Shown piece after piece: positions 17,060 to 25,704 of a stretch of DNA of 64,000 nt. Source of the DNA: Leptospirales bacterium (GTDB taxonomy: Bacteria; Spirochaetota; Leptospiria; Leptospirales; Leptonemataceae); the NCBI GenBank assembly GCA_019694655.1, contig JAIBBN010000001.1, positions 248,001-312,000 of the forward strand. The letters are read 5' to 3'. Every line of letters begins with the position of its first letter. The stretch's first letter is position 1. A program made the translations under genes and the position numbers. A model generated the notes under the pieces. The model made no database searches and was not told the origin of the DNA. It saw only the letters and a list, made by a program, of their open reading frames with translations.

Positions 17060-18499
17060 TTAACTCATCGACGGGAGCGGCGAGCGTCCCGATCGAATTA
17101 TCTGCGACAGAGCCGTCGCTGACGGGCGCAGACTGCGCTTCAGAGTTGCATAGTCTATGGCGACCAGCCCAAAGCGAGGCTCGTATCCCTCAGCCCATTC
17201 GAAATTGTCCATCAAGGACCAATGAAAGTAGGCCTCCACACGAGCCCCTTCGCGCATGGCGCGCGCCGTCTGTGCCAGATGCTGGCGAATAAAATCGGCG
17301 CGCATCTGATCCGTGGCGTCAGCGATCCCGTTTTCGGTAATCCAGATTGGACGATCGGGATAGCGGTCGCGTACTTCAAGCAGCAGCTGGTAGAGGCCTT
17401 CGGGATAGATCTCCCATCCCAGATCGGTTTTTTGCGCCGACTGCACGGGCTGGATGGCAATGCCAAAGCGACCAAGGGCCTTCCAGGAAAAGGCAATGCG
17501 ATCACGGCTGTAATAGTTGATGCCAATGAAATCCCAGGCGGCGCCATCGTGCAGCTTCTCACCGCGCCCCAGCGGTCGCCGCAATTCGCCGGACTCCAGG
17601 CAATCCATAAAACTCCAGTTGAAGCGATAGGCGGCCGACTGGCAGCGGTCGCGGTCCAATGCGCTTTCCGGATCAGCGGGCGCCATATAGCGCAGATGCT
17701 TGGCGATGGAAATACGCGGAGCGGCAAATCCCTTACGCGCATGGATCTCGCGAATCCGATCGTAAAGATGGAAGTGGGTGCGCACCAGATTGCGCTGGAC
17801 GCGCAGCGATTCCAGGTATCCGACCGGACCGCTGCGACCAGGCGGCCAGCGTCCGTCAACGTAGGACAACAAGGCGTAGACGTTTGGTTCGTTGATCGTT
17901 GTGTAGTCGCTGACCAGATCGCCGACATGTTCGACGATCCATTCGGCAAAGCGCCAGAAGTCGGGCAGGTTTTCCTCGCGGACAAAGCCGCCGCGCTCGG
18001 CCCACCACTGCGGCAATGTAAAATGGAAGAGGGTAAGCAACGGCCGGGCGCCAACCAGTTGCAGTTCGTAGAGCATCTTGCGCAGGTGATCCAGGGCGCG
18101 GCGGTCCAGCGGCGCGTCGGCCGTCGGCTGGAATCGCGACCAATCGACGCCAAAACGATAGGCGTTCAAACCAATGCGCCGCAAGTACTGGTAGTCTTCC
18201 GCATAGCGGTTCCAGTGATCGCAGGCCGTTTCCGGACCTTGACCCCCGGCAATGCGCCCTGGAATACGAGAAAAGGCGTACCAGTCCGAAGAAAGATCTC
18301 CGCCATCGATTTGCGTGGCAGCAGTTGCTGCGCCCCAGAGAAAGGAGGAAGGAAAGTTTCGCCCGGCATCAGCGTCGCGCCTGGCGCCTTTCCTGGGACT
18401 TGCGGAAGTAGCTGCGCTGCGACGTTTCGCGCTTGCCTTGCCAGCCGCAGCGGTCGATTTCTTACTGACTTTCCTGTTGACTTTCTTGCTGGCGCCCAT
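17060..18499 (-). CDS. GH1 beta-glucosidase with Lys/Ala-rich N-terminal tail
   Basis: Glycoside hydrolase family 1 enzyme. FLWGAATAATQIDGG starts the barrel, TINEPN carries the acid/base Glu, and WITENGIAD carries the nucleophile Glu. The C-terminal HWSLMDNFEWAEGY segment is also canonical. The catalytic part is full length (about 430 residues), but it is preceded by about 48 residues very rich in Lys, Arg, Ala and Ser, resembling a histone H1-like tail. No signal peptide. The start ATG is 25 bp from the divergent ATG of the Cys-module protein. The substrate is a beta-glycoside; the exact sugar is unknown. Confidence 0.92.
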   Translation of the reverse strand: MGASKKVNRKVSKKSTAAAGKASAKRRSAATSASPRKGARRDADAGRNFPSSFLWGAATAATQIDGGDLSSDWYAFSRIPGRIAGGQGPETACDHWNRYAEDYQYLRRIGLNAYRFGVDWSRFQPTADAPLDRRALDHLRKMLYELQLVGARPLLTLFHFTLPQWWAERGGFVREENLPDFWRFAEWIVEHVGDLVSDYTTINEPNVYALLSYVDGRWPPGRSGPVGYLESLRVQRNLVRTHFHLYDRIREIHARKGFAAPRISIAKHLRYMAPADPESALDRDRCQSAAYRFNWSFMDCLESGELRRPLGRGEKLHDGAAWDFIGINYYSRDRIAFSWKALGRFGIAIQPVQSAQKTDLGWEIYPEGLYQLLLEVRDRYPDRPIWITENGIADATDQMRADFIRQHLAQTARAMREGARVEAYFHWSLMDNFEWAEGYEPRFGLVAIDYATLKRSLRPSATALSQIIRSGRSPLPSMS

Positions 18500-18524
18500 C
18501 GGCCATCCAGGACTTCCTCGAATT

Positions 18525-19286
18525 ATGCAGCGTCAATCGCGATTGAAGCTACCTCTGCCCCGGCCGCTGTTCGCCGCGAGCCTGCTGTTTGGCGCCGTCC
18601 TTGCCCTTGGCATTTTGCACGCAGAGGATGCTGATCGTCCAACGGGTCCTGCGCCTGCAGCTTCGCCAGGCCCGCTCAGTGAGACGGAATGCAATGCACT
18701 CATGGAACGGGAGCTGGAGAGCCTGACCGCCATGATTGATGGACCGCTCTCGCCGGCGCTGCGCGCCGCAAGAATGCAAATTCTCAGCGAGCCAGGACGT
18801 AGCGAGTACCTCCGACAGTGTCGCCTGCAATATACGCGTCATTTCTACGAATGTCGCATGGCCGCCTCAGGATTGGCGGCCATGCTCAGTTGCCAGCAAA
18901 TCGATCAAGCGGAGGCCGCAAATGGCGACGCAGGCGCCGCCGCAGCCGGAGGCGATATGTCTGCCGGCAGCCAGAACGGAGGTTCGTCCGCGCCGCTGCC
19001 CGGCGTCGAGGCGGTGGAGAGCGTCTCGGTTCCCGTGACCGATGCCAGTTGTGCGCGGGCCTACGAGCATATGCTGCAGGTCGCACTGCAGTCGCCTGGT
19101 TTTGCCAGCCGCGAGGACCAGCAGAGCTTGCGCCAGAGCTGGGAATCAGCTCCGGCGCGAGAATCGTTTCGCCGGCGCTGTCGCGCTCGCTTTCAACCGG
19201 CAGATCTTGGATGTATTCTTCATAACAGCGATCCGGACGTAGTCCAGGCCTGTTTGCTGGTTATCCCGGCGGACGAACCAGGCTGA
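18525..19286 (+). CDS. Secreted protein with duplicated four-Cys helical module
   Basis: Start at the ATG at 18525 (MQRQSRLKLPLPRPLFAASL), giving a signal peptide ending near LHAED. The mature chain holds eight Cys in two tandem modules with identical spacing: C-x42-C-x10-C-x12-C (from TEC to LSC, and from ASC to QAC). A Gly/Ala/Ser-rich linker of 52 residues joins them. Both modules are predicted alpha-helical. This is clearly an internal duplication although sequence identity outside the Cys is low. No family was confidently recognised; Cys-bearing helical exported proteins are frequent in Leptospirales. Divergent from GH1. Confidence 0.75.
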   Translation: MQRQSRLKLPLPRPLFAASLLFGAVLALGILHAEDADRPTGPAPAASPGPLSETECNALMERELESLTAMIDGPLSPALRAARMQILSEPGRSEYLRQCRLQYTRHFYECRMAASGLAAMLSCQQIDQAEAANGDAGAAAAGGDMSAGSQNGGSSAPLPGVEAVESVSVPVTDASCARAYEHMLQVALQSPGFASREDQQSLRQSWESAPARESFRRRCRARFQPADLGCILHNSDPDVVQACLLVIPADEPG

Positions 19287-19360
19287 CGGAACTCTAAGCC
19301 CTCAGCGGCCGTGCAGGCGATGAGGGCCGCACGCCGCGCGGCTGAATTGGGCTACAGCCA

Positions 19361-19978
19361 TCAATGAGCAAATATGTCCTCGTAGCCCAGCTGATCGAGC
19401 TGTCGGCGCACGCTGAGGAACTGGAAGCAAGCCTCGGCAAGGTGCATGCGCTTTTCGCGCACAAGAATCTCGCTCAGCTTGCGGCGCAGCTCGAACAGAT
19501 AGCGAACATCGTCCGCAGCATAGACAACTTGATCTTCGCTGAGCGTTTCGCGACCCCAGTCGGAAGATTGACTGGTCTTGTCCATCACTTCGCCGCAAAG
19601 CTCGCGCACTACATCCTTTAGACCGTGGCGGTCGGTGTAGGTGCGCGCCAGGCGCGACGCCAGTTTGGTGCAAAACACGCCGCGTACATCAATCTGGATG
19701 CGCTGTTTGAGAAAGAGCAGGTCCATGCGCGCAAAATGGAATATCTTGATCACGCCAGCATTCTCTAGGACCTGCTGCAGCAAGGGCGCGCCGTCCGCTT
19801 CATTGATCTGCACCACAGCGCAGTCGCCGCGTTCGGCGCCAATCTGGACGGTACACAGTCGATCCCGGAAGGGATTGAGACCCATCATTTCACAGTCGAC
19901 TCCCAGTTCCGGGCGCGACTGAAAGTCAGCGGCAAGTTCGCGGCTCAAATCGCCTTTGAGAACAATAGGCTTTGCCAT
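19361..19978 (-). CDS. Ribonuclease D-like 3'-5' exonuclease
   Basis: DEDDy-type exonuclease domain. VDCEMMGLNPFRDRLCTVQIG holds the Exo I Asp/Glu (DxE as DCE), FHFARMDLLFLK holds the Exo II Asp, and SEDQVVYAADDVRYLFEL holds the Exo III Tyr/Asp. At 205 residues from MAKPIVLKG it is only the nuclease domain, without the HRDC domain of full-length RNase D. It is probably a tRNA or small-RNA trimming enzyme; the substrate is inferred. It is the gene following the M14 peptidase on the minus strand. Confidence 0.9.
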   Translation of the reverse strand: MAKPIVLKGDLSRELAADFQSRPELGVDCEMMGLNPFRDRLCTVQIGAERGDCAVVQINEADGAPLLQQVLENAGVIKIFHFARMDLLFLKQRIQIDVRGVFCTKLASRLARTYTDRHGLKDVVRELCGEVMDKTSQSSDWGRETLSEDQVVYAADDVRYLFELRRKLSEILVREKRMHLAEACFQFLSVRRQLDQLGYEDIFAH

Positions 19979-19991
19979 AGCAACGCAGCTT

Positions 19992-21611
19992 TCAATGCGC
20001 CGCAAGCGGGGTCAATTGTAAACGAAGCGGGCAGATCCCACTCTGGCAGTCGACCTTCGCCTCCGCTGACTGGTAGCCATCTCGACTGGCGCGGATCTGA
20101 AGCTCTGCCGGAAACTCCAGAAAGTAGTTATAACGCCCGTTACGCGGCGAAGTATACAGGGCTTCGTTGTGAAAGTAGTAGTGTTGTGGCGTACGCAATC
20201 GCGCCTCGAGCGGCCTGTCGTTCTGATCCACAACCTGCACCTGCACCACGGGCCCTTCCTCGATTAGCTGTAGGGCGCGAAGCGAGAGCGATCGCATCCC
20301 CTGAATGGTCAGTCGGCCGGCCGGCTCAAAAGGAGGATGCAGCTGGGCGCCTTCTACTATGAAGGCCATGACGCCATAGGCCTGAAACATCCAATCCTGA
20401 TCGGTGCCATCAACCGCATAGAGGTTGTGGGCGACTTCATAGGCCTTTTCCGGCCTGTAGCTCTGACCGGCGCGGGCCAGCTCCTCGCCCATGCGCCAGG
20501 AAGCGCTGGGCACGGGAGTGTGTGCGCCTTCAATGGTGTAGGGCGCCAGTACCCGCGTGGCAAAGCAATGGTAGGAGAGGGCGATGGCAAAGCGAACGCG
20601 GCTCGTAAGCGCCATGATGGCTTGCGTTTCCGGTTCTGACGCCGGCGATGGACCGCGATAGAAGATGCTGCGCGGTTCGCCGCTGGAGGCGCGCTCTATG
20701 CCAGAGTTCCAGAAGAACGGATAGTTGCGATTGAGATCGACGCCATCATCCGAATTCCAGCCTCTGGGTTCGGTATTGTCACGGCCATTCTTGCGGCCTG
20801 ACCAAACATTCTTTTCCCAGAAGGCATGTACGCCGTCCGGATTGGCCACCGGAACAATCCAGAGTTCATAGTCGCGCAAGAACTTCTGTAATTGCAGGCT
20901 GCGACGACTGAGCACGCCGCGGCTGCTGGTCTGCTCAAGTATCGGCGAGGAACATGCGTCTTCGACTTGCGCATCACAGCCGTAGAGAACGTAGTACGCC
21001 AGATCGAGCGGGAAATTCACGGCCAGCGGCTCATTGCCGTGCTGTGCGCCGAGGTAGAGTACGGCAGGCTTGTAGCCATGATTGCCAGGGTCGTCGCTGA
21101 TGCGCAGGGCCAGGATTGGACGTCCCTGATGGCTGCGTCCTAGCTCCTGTAAGCGTGTAAGTTCCGGGAAATCTGCCGCCATGCGTCGCAGGCTGCGCCA
21201 GGCAAGCTCTTCATCCATGTAGCCGCGCTGCCAGTCTGCCGGTCGCGAACTGCTGCGTCGCAATTCAATCAGAGGATCAATATAACGAAAGGGAGGACTA
21301 TTTTCAAAGGCAAAGCCGAGAGCTTCCAGGTCGGCGCGTCGGTCCGCAGGAATGCGCACGGAGAGAATGCCGGCGGTGCTATCGACGATGATCGCTTCGT
21401 TGGCTGCCACCTGACCGAGCCGCAGGGCCTCGCCGAAGCGCGCCGCCGGAACCCTCAGGATCGCATACGAACCCTGCCACATCAATCGGGCAATATCATT
21501 GCGGTCCGGCAATTCCCCCTCTATCGGCGGGAGCTGACAATTTGAATGCCACGCCACAACCGCGCAGACCAGAATTCGAAGCGTCGCTCGCCGCGACGGA
21601 GAAAAAGTCAG
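19992..21611 (-). CDS. Zinc carboxypeptidase, peptidase family M14
   Basis: M14-like metallopeptidase of about 539 residues. LGAQHGNEPLAVN carries the HxxE zinc ligands, VNPDG-type sequence (VANPDGVHAF) and DLNRNYPF carry substrate-binding residues, and IALSYHCF supplies the third zinc His. A beta-sandwich follows at the C-terminus. The 5' end overlaps the transglycosylase gene; the likely start is a CTG at 21611 overlapping that gene's stop as CTGA, which puts RRATLRILVCAVVAWHSNC at the N-terminus as a signal or lipoprotein signal. A GTG further in is the alternative. Next to a muramidase, a role in peptidoglycan peptide trimming is possible but inferred. Confidence 0.8.
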   Translation of the reverse strand: MTFSPSRRATLRILVCAVVAWHSNCQLPPIEGELPDRNDIARLMWQGSYAILRVPAARFGEALRLGQVAANEAIIVDSTAGILSVRIPADRRADLEALGFAFENSPPFRYIDPLIELRRSSSRPADWQRGYMDEELAWRSLRRMAADFPELTRLQELGRSHQGRPILALRISDDPGNHGYKPAVLYLGAQHGNEPLAVNFPLDLAYYVLYGCDAQVEDACSSPILEQTSSRGVLSRRSLQLQKFLRDYELWIVPVANPDGVHAFWEKNVWSGRKNGRDNTEPRGWNSDDGVDLNRNYPFFWNSGIERASSGEPRSIFYRGPSPASEPETQAIMALTSRVRFAIALSYHCFATRVLAPYTIEGAHTPVPSASWRMGEELARAGQSYRPEKAYEVAHNLYAVDGTDQDWMFQAYGVMAFIVEGAQLHPPFEPAGRLTIQGMRSLSLRALQLIEEGPVVQVQVVDQNDRPLEARLRTPQHYYFHNEALYTSPRNGRYNYFLEFPAELQIRASRDGYQSAEAKVDCQSGICPLRLQLTPLAAH

Positions 21612-22342
21612 AGGCTGCGCAGATTGCTGGCCTGGTAGCGCCCGCTTGCGATTTCGCGGTAGGATTGCAGCACTTTGATCCAGTAACGTTCGTCCCACAG
21701 GCCGCGCGCCACGGAGGCCGGGCCGGCATTGTATGCAAGGCACACCATGCGGATATCGGGGTGGCCATCAATGAGAAAATTCAAATAAGCAACGCCGCGT
21801 CGCAGGTTGTCGCGCGCCGTGAAAAGCTCGCGGCGCAAACGGGGATCGGCGGCCGGTCGCAACGTAACGCTGGCAAATGCCAACCGGGTAGCCGCAACAT
21901 CTTGTGGAAGCAGACGGCCTTCTTCGTCCAGGCGTCGGTCGAGCCACGCGGCTGTATCCGGCTTGAGTTGCATGTAGCCGCGTGCATCCGAGCGTGAAAC
22001 AGCCTGTCGATCAAAGGAGGACTCCACAGCAATCAGCGCCGCCAGAAAATAAACGGGATTGATGGCCTTTCCCTCGATATTGAAATGGCCTGGAATGCGC
22101 AGCCGTCCGGCCTCGCTCAAAAGTGTGTCCACGAGGACCCGTCGCTCCTCCTCCGCTTTGGAAGGATTACGATAATGGACATAGGCGCTCATACGAAGGC
22201 GTGTCAGACGCTCCTGTCGCTGCTCGTTTCTGGTTCCATTTCCGGCCTGCAGGGCCGCGCTGGCAGCGAGGAGCATGACCGCCAGACCGGTCAGCGCAAG
22301 GGCCGCATTCCGCAGCTGTGTTCTCTTCGATACGCGCTTCAT
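21608..22342 (-). CDS. Lytic transglycosylase (SLT domain)
   Basis: Periplasmic or membrane-anchored murein lyase. MKRVSKRTQLRNAALALTGL at the N-terminus is a signal anchor. The SLT domain shows ALIAVESSFD with the catalytic Glu, SRSDARGYMQLKP matching the family's second motif, and LAYNAGP near the C-terminus. Full length is 244 residues from the ATG at 22342. The M14 peptidase follows with a short overlap, which suggests a cell-wall remodelling pair. Confidence 0.92.
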   Translation of the reverse strand: MKRVSKRTQLRNAALALTGLAVMLLAASAALQAGNGTRNEQRQERLTRLRMSAYVHYRNPSKAEEERRVLVDTLLSEAGRLRIPGHFNIEGKAINPVYFLAALIAVESSFDRQAVSRSDARGYMQLKPDTAAWLDRRLDEEGRLLPQDVAATRLAFASVTLRPAADPRLRRELFTARDNLRRGVAYLNFLIDGHPDIRMVCLAYNAGPASVARGLWDERYWIKVLQSYREIASGRYQASNLRSL

Positions 22343-22396
22343 CCCCGGCCTCTCTTCTGGCAAATTTCAGACTCTATTAGTGCAACGCACAAGATA

Positions 22397-24232
22397 CTGA
22401 ACGACTTTTTTTGCGCCGCACTACAAGGCAATCCATTTCGGTGGGGCCGAGTCGGTTTGCTGGCCGCTTGCCTGCTCACTTTTTCAGCCTGGTCAGCTGT
22501 CTGGGCTCAGGCGATAGAGCCGGAACCTGGTTCTGATCAGGTTGCGCCGCTCGGTGGCGCTGCTCCCGCCACAGTTCAGGGAAGGCCTGAGACCAGGGAA
22601 GGCGATCCGCAGCCGGAGGGGGGCGCCCGGGACGATGCTGCAGCAAGCTGGCGTCCCTGGTTAAGACCATCCATCGGGCTGCTGCTTGGTGCGGCCTCAG
22701 AACATGGCGGCGTGGCCCAGGAAAAGAGGGTCCAGGACCACGGGTTGATCCAGCTGCAGGGCGGGGGCGAGGCTGGCCTGCGCCGCGCCGAACTGGAGCT
22801 TGGCGCTCGGTTCATTGCCCGGGTCGAATGGGACTATCTGCGTTGGAATCGAAGCCAGCTCAACTGGGCCTTTGACTCTGAGGTTGCTGAAGCTGCGCTC
22901 CTGCTGCGTTATGCGCGCCGGCCCTTTGTGGTACGTACCACAGAGTCCTCGGAGGAGGATGAGGGCCTATTTGGCGGACCCGACTACGGGCGCGCCGGCG
23001 AGGTCTTTGTCGTAGATCGCCGCCTTGGAGCGCCTTACCGTGGCTTTCAGGCCTTACTTGGCAGACATCTGGCAATCTCCGATCCGGATGGTTTCCTGTT
23101 TGTTGGCGAAGCGCCCGGTGTTAGCGCCGACTGGGGATTAGGTCGTAGCTTCCTGGTCAACCTGGGCGCCGGGGCCTGGCAATTGCAGCGTGAACGACTG
23201 CTCCGGAGCCGCAGCGATGGGCGCGACAACGTGGCGGCCTTCTACCTGGCGCGCGCCTCGCTAGCCGGCCGCCTCTTTGCAATCAACGGCTACTATGGCT
23301 TTCTCCGCTTTCCCGGACGTGCCACTATTCCAGATCTTTATCTGCCTGGCGCTTTCGGGCAGTCGGTCGCTGTTCCTCTTGGCCAGTCGGCGCTGCCCGA
23401 CCTGGACGTACACTACTGGGGACTTTACTTTTCACGTACCTCGCGCGCGATCAGCTGGCGCGCCGGCGGCATTTACAACCACGGGCGCGAGATGGCGGTG
23501 GATAGCGGCGGCGTTCGACTGCGGCAGAGTCGACGTGCGATTCGGGGCGGGATGGCTTACGGATCGCTGGTCTTTCATCTGGGCCTCGGACAGGAAGGAC
23601 CTGGTTGCGAGCAACGAATTCCAGAGCGCTACGCTTGCGTGCGCGCATTGCCGATTCATCGCGGCCCGGAACTGGAGATGGCGGGCCTCTGGAGCTCCCG
23701 CGACCGCAACGACAGCGACGATGACCTGCGCGGATTTGGCGCGGTGCGCCCAAGCCCGCTCTTCCTTGGCGGGCCGGCATCGATTCTCGTACAGGGACCT
23801 CCGCCCGGCGCCGAGCGTACTGCTTTACGCAATCTACAGCCGGGTCGCACCCTGATTCCAACGCCGGGACTCTCGCGCTTTGAATTGTTGCCCGACCGGA
23901 TTCGCGACAATGTAGACCCTGCAACTCCGAACTATGAGAATGGCGGCGCTGCGCTGGGTGGTCTGCGCCTTGGCGCGGCGCCAGGCTCAAAATTCAGCGC
24001 CGACGTATATCTGAACTATGCGCGCTTTGATCGCGGTCAGGGCGCCGAGGGAATTCTGGCGCTCTCCTGGCCCTATGCCGCTGGCGATGTGCGCGGCGCG
24101 CTCAGTCTGGCTGCCTCGGGGGCCCGCTATCGATCTTCCGTACGCGAAATCGATCCCTGGAGCGGCCTCAGCAAGCGACCGGCGGCCCGCTACTACAGCC
24201 GTTACATCTTTGCACTTGCTTTGCGTTACTGA
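22397..24232 (+). CDS. Predicted large outer-membrane beta-barrel protein, start uncertain
   Basis: About 600 residues: a signal peptide (RWGRVG, then hydrophobic, ending WAQA), a Pro/Gly/Glu-rich linker, then a long series of amphipathic strands rich in Arg, Tyr and Gly. It ends with [11 protein letters not shown], a typical C-terminal barrel strand with terminal aromatic. The frame is open well upstream, but no ATG or GTG lies near the signal peptide. CTG at 22397 and TTG at 22457 (with GGTGGGG about 10 bp upstream) are the candidates; the basic n-region favours a start before 22440. No known porin family was recognised. Divergent from the transglycosylase gene. Confidence 0.65.
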   Translation: MNDFFCAALQGNPFRWGRVGLLAACLLTFSAWSAVWAQAIEPEPGSDQVAPLGGAAPATVQGRPETREGDPQPEGGARDDAAASWRPWLRPSIGLLLGAASEHGGVAQEKRVQDHGLIQLQGGGEAGLRRAELELGARFIARVEWDYLRWNRSQLNWAFDSEVAEAALLLRYARRPFVVRTTESSEEDEGLFGGPDYGRAGEVFVVDRRLGAPYRGFQALLGRHLAISDPDGFLFVGEAPGVSADWGLGRSFLVNLGAGAWQLQRERLLRSRSDGRDNVAAFYLARASLAGRLFAINGYYGFLRFPGRATIPDLYLPGAFGQSVAVPLGQSALPDLDVHYWGLYFSRTSRAISWRAGGIYNHGREMAVDSGGVRLRQSRRAIRGGMAYGSLVFHLGLGQEGPGCEQRIPERYACVRALPIHRGPELEMAGLWSSRDRNDSDDDLRGFGAVRPSPLFLGGPASILVQGPPPGAERTALRNLQPGRTLIPTPGLSRFELLPDRIRDNVDPATPNYENGGAALGGLRLGAAPGSKFSADVYLNYARFDRGQGAEGILALSWPYAAGDVRGALSLAASGARYRSSVREIDPWSGLSKRPAARYYSRYIFALALRY

Positions 24233-24291
24233 GCCCGGCCAGTCTCCGGCACTTACTTGACCGCTTGCTTCCCTGCTTGAGCATCGGACGC

Positions 24292-24741
24292 ATGATAGCA
24301 TTGAGCAAGGATATCATTGGCAAGAAGCTCGATCCCTACGCCTTCACGGTCGAGCGCGGCAAGATTCGCGAATTCTGCCAGGCGATCGGGGAGACCAATC
24401 CGATCTACCTCGACGCGGCAGCAGCAAAGGCTGCCGGCTACCTGGATACGCCAGCGCCGCCCACCTTTCAAACGACCTTTATGTTCTGGGGCTATCCAAA
24501 GATCTGGGACGATATGCGCTCTGTTGGCATCGATACGGCGCGCCTGCTACATATGAAGGAAGAATACACGTATCACAAGCCAGTCTATCCGGGAACCACC
24601 GTGCACGCTCAACCGGAAATCGTCGATGTGAAGGTTGGCAAAATGGACATGGTCACCTTTCGCTCTGTCTATAAGGACGAAAAGGGAGAAACGCTGATCG
24701 AAGCGGAAATGGCCATTGTCATACGTCCCGAGGGCAGCTGA
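24292..24741 (+). CDS. MaoC-type hotdog protein, FAS1-like dehydratase subunit
   Basis: The 149-residue single hotdog domain is of the N-terminal MaoC dehydratase type: [24 protein letters not shown], followed by a hydrophobic central helix region and [12 protein letters not shown]. These domains usually lack the catalytic Asp/His and form the acyl-chain-binding half of a heterodimer. The catalytic-type hotdog gene follows 20 bp later, so the pair probably forms an (R)-specific enoyl-CoA/3-hydroxyacyl dehydratase, as in HadAB and two-gene steroid or fatty acid hydratases. The ATG at 24292 was chosen over an upstream TTG because it starts at the conserved strand. Confidence 0.85.
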   Translation: MIALSKDIIGKKLDPYAFTVERGKIREFCQAIGETNPIYLDAAAAKAAGYLDTPAPPTFQTTFMFWGYPKIWDDMRSVGIDTARLLHMKEEYTYHKPVYPGTTVHAQPEIVDVKVGKMDMVTFRSVYKDEKGETLIEAEMAIVIRPEGS

Positions 24742-24761
24742 GACGGCGCAGGAGCTATAGA

Positions 24762-25181
24762 ATGAAACGCATTGCATTTAACGACTACGAAGTCGGCGCA
24801 GAGATTCCAGAATTGAAGAGCGGCGTCATCCAGCATATGGATCTGGTGCGCTACGCCGGCGCTTCCGGCGATTTCAATCCCATTCATACCGATCCCGCTT
24901 TTGCCAATCAGGTCGGGCTTGGCGGGACGATCGCCCATGGCATGTACATCATGGCGATGCTCGGTCGTCTGGCGACCAACTGGGCGCCGGCCGCGCAGAT
25001 TGATTTTTTTGGCGTGAAATTTAAGGGAATGAGCCGACCGGGGCAGACGATCCGCTGTAAGGGCGTGGTCAAAAAGAAGAAAGAAGAAAACGGTAAGAAG
25101 ATCTTGCAGGTAAATATTGAAGCCGTCGCCGATGACGGCGAGACGAAAGTTTCCGGCGAATTGCAGATCGCCGCCGACTGA
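24762..25181 (+). CDS. MaoC-family (R)-enoyl-CoA hydratase/dehydratase, catalytic subunit
   Basis: The 139-residue hotdog protein has the hydratase 2 motif: DFNPIHTDPAFA with catalytic Asp and His, then GLGGTIAHGMY. Reaction: reversible hydration of trans-2-enoyl-CoA (or ACP) to the (R)-3-hydroxyacyl thioester. It follows the non-catalytic hotdog partner by 20 bp and precedes an NTF2-like gene by 36 bp, with AGGAGC upstream of its ATG. The physiological acyl chain is unknown. Confidence 0.9.
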   Translation: MKRIAFNDYEVGAEIPELKSGVIQHMDLVRYAGASGDFNPIHTDPAFANQVGLGGTIAHGMYIMAMLGRLATNWAPAAQIDFFGVKFKGMSRPGQTIRCKGVVKKKKEENGKKILQVNIEAVADDGETKVSGELQIAAD

Positions 25182-25217
25182 GCGCAGGACAGCGCAGTAA
25201 TTTCAGGAGCGAGAAAG

Positions 25218-25703
25218 ATGCATCCCAATGAAGAACTGATTCAAAAATTCTATAGCGCCTTTCAAAAACTGGACGGGGCCACTATGGCCGATTGCTATAC
25301 GGATGATGCCACCTTTGGCGATCCAGCCTTTCCCGATTTGAAGGGTTGGCGGATTGGCGCGATGTGGAAGATGCTCGCGGAGCGGGCGCAGAACTTCTCG
25401 CTGACTTTCAGCGATGTACACGCCGACGATGCAAGCGGCGGTGCAAAGTGGATTGCCAGCTACGATTTTTCTAAGACCGGACGGCGAATCGAGAACCACA
25501 TCACAGCCTCCTTTGAATTTAAGAACGGCAAGATCCAGAAGCATCGCGACAGTTTCAACTTCTGGCGCTGGGCGCGCATGGCCCTTGGCCCAACCGGACT
25601 GTTCCTGGGCTGGCTGCCTTCCGTAAAAGCAAAGGTTCAGAAGGAAGCGGGAACCGGTCTGGAAATGTATATCAAACGCAAGCGCCTCGGACCGCCGGCC
25701 TGA
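25218..25703 (+). CDS. NTF2-like (SnoaL-type) protein
   Basis: The 161-residue protein has a cone-shaped NTF2/SnoaL fold signature: MHPNEELIQKFYSAFQKLDG, CYTDDATFGDPAF, and a C-terminal strand pair with ITASFEFKNGKIQKHRD and FWRWARMALG. Proteins of this type are often annotated as ketosteroid isomerase-like or limonene epoxide hydrolase-like, but no catalytic set can be named. It is the third gene of the hotdog operon, with AGGAGCGAGAAAG before the ATG. Its stop lies 1 bp from the convergent lipoprotein stop. Confidence 0.85.
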   Translation: MHPNEELIQKFYSAFQKLDGATMADCYTDDATFGDPAFPDLKGWRIGAMWKMLAERAQNFSLTFSDVHADDASGGAKWIASYDFSKTGRRIENHITASFEFKNGKIQKHRDSFNFWRWARMALGPTGLFLGWLPSVKAKVQKEAGTGLEMYIKRKRLGPPA

Positions 25704-25704
25704 T

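Noticed and set aside
17222-18634. Plus-strand frame of 470 codons
   Set aside because: Antisense to the GH1 gene, whose catalytic motifs are unmistakable.
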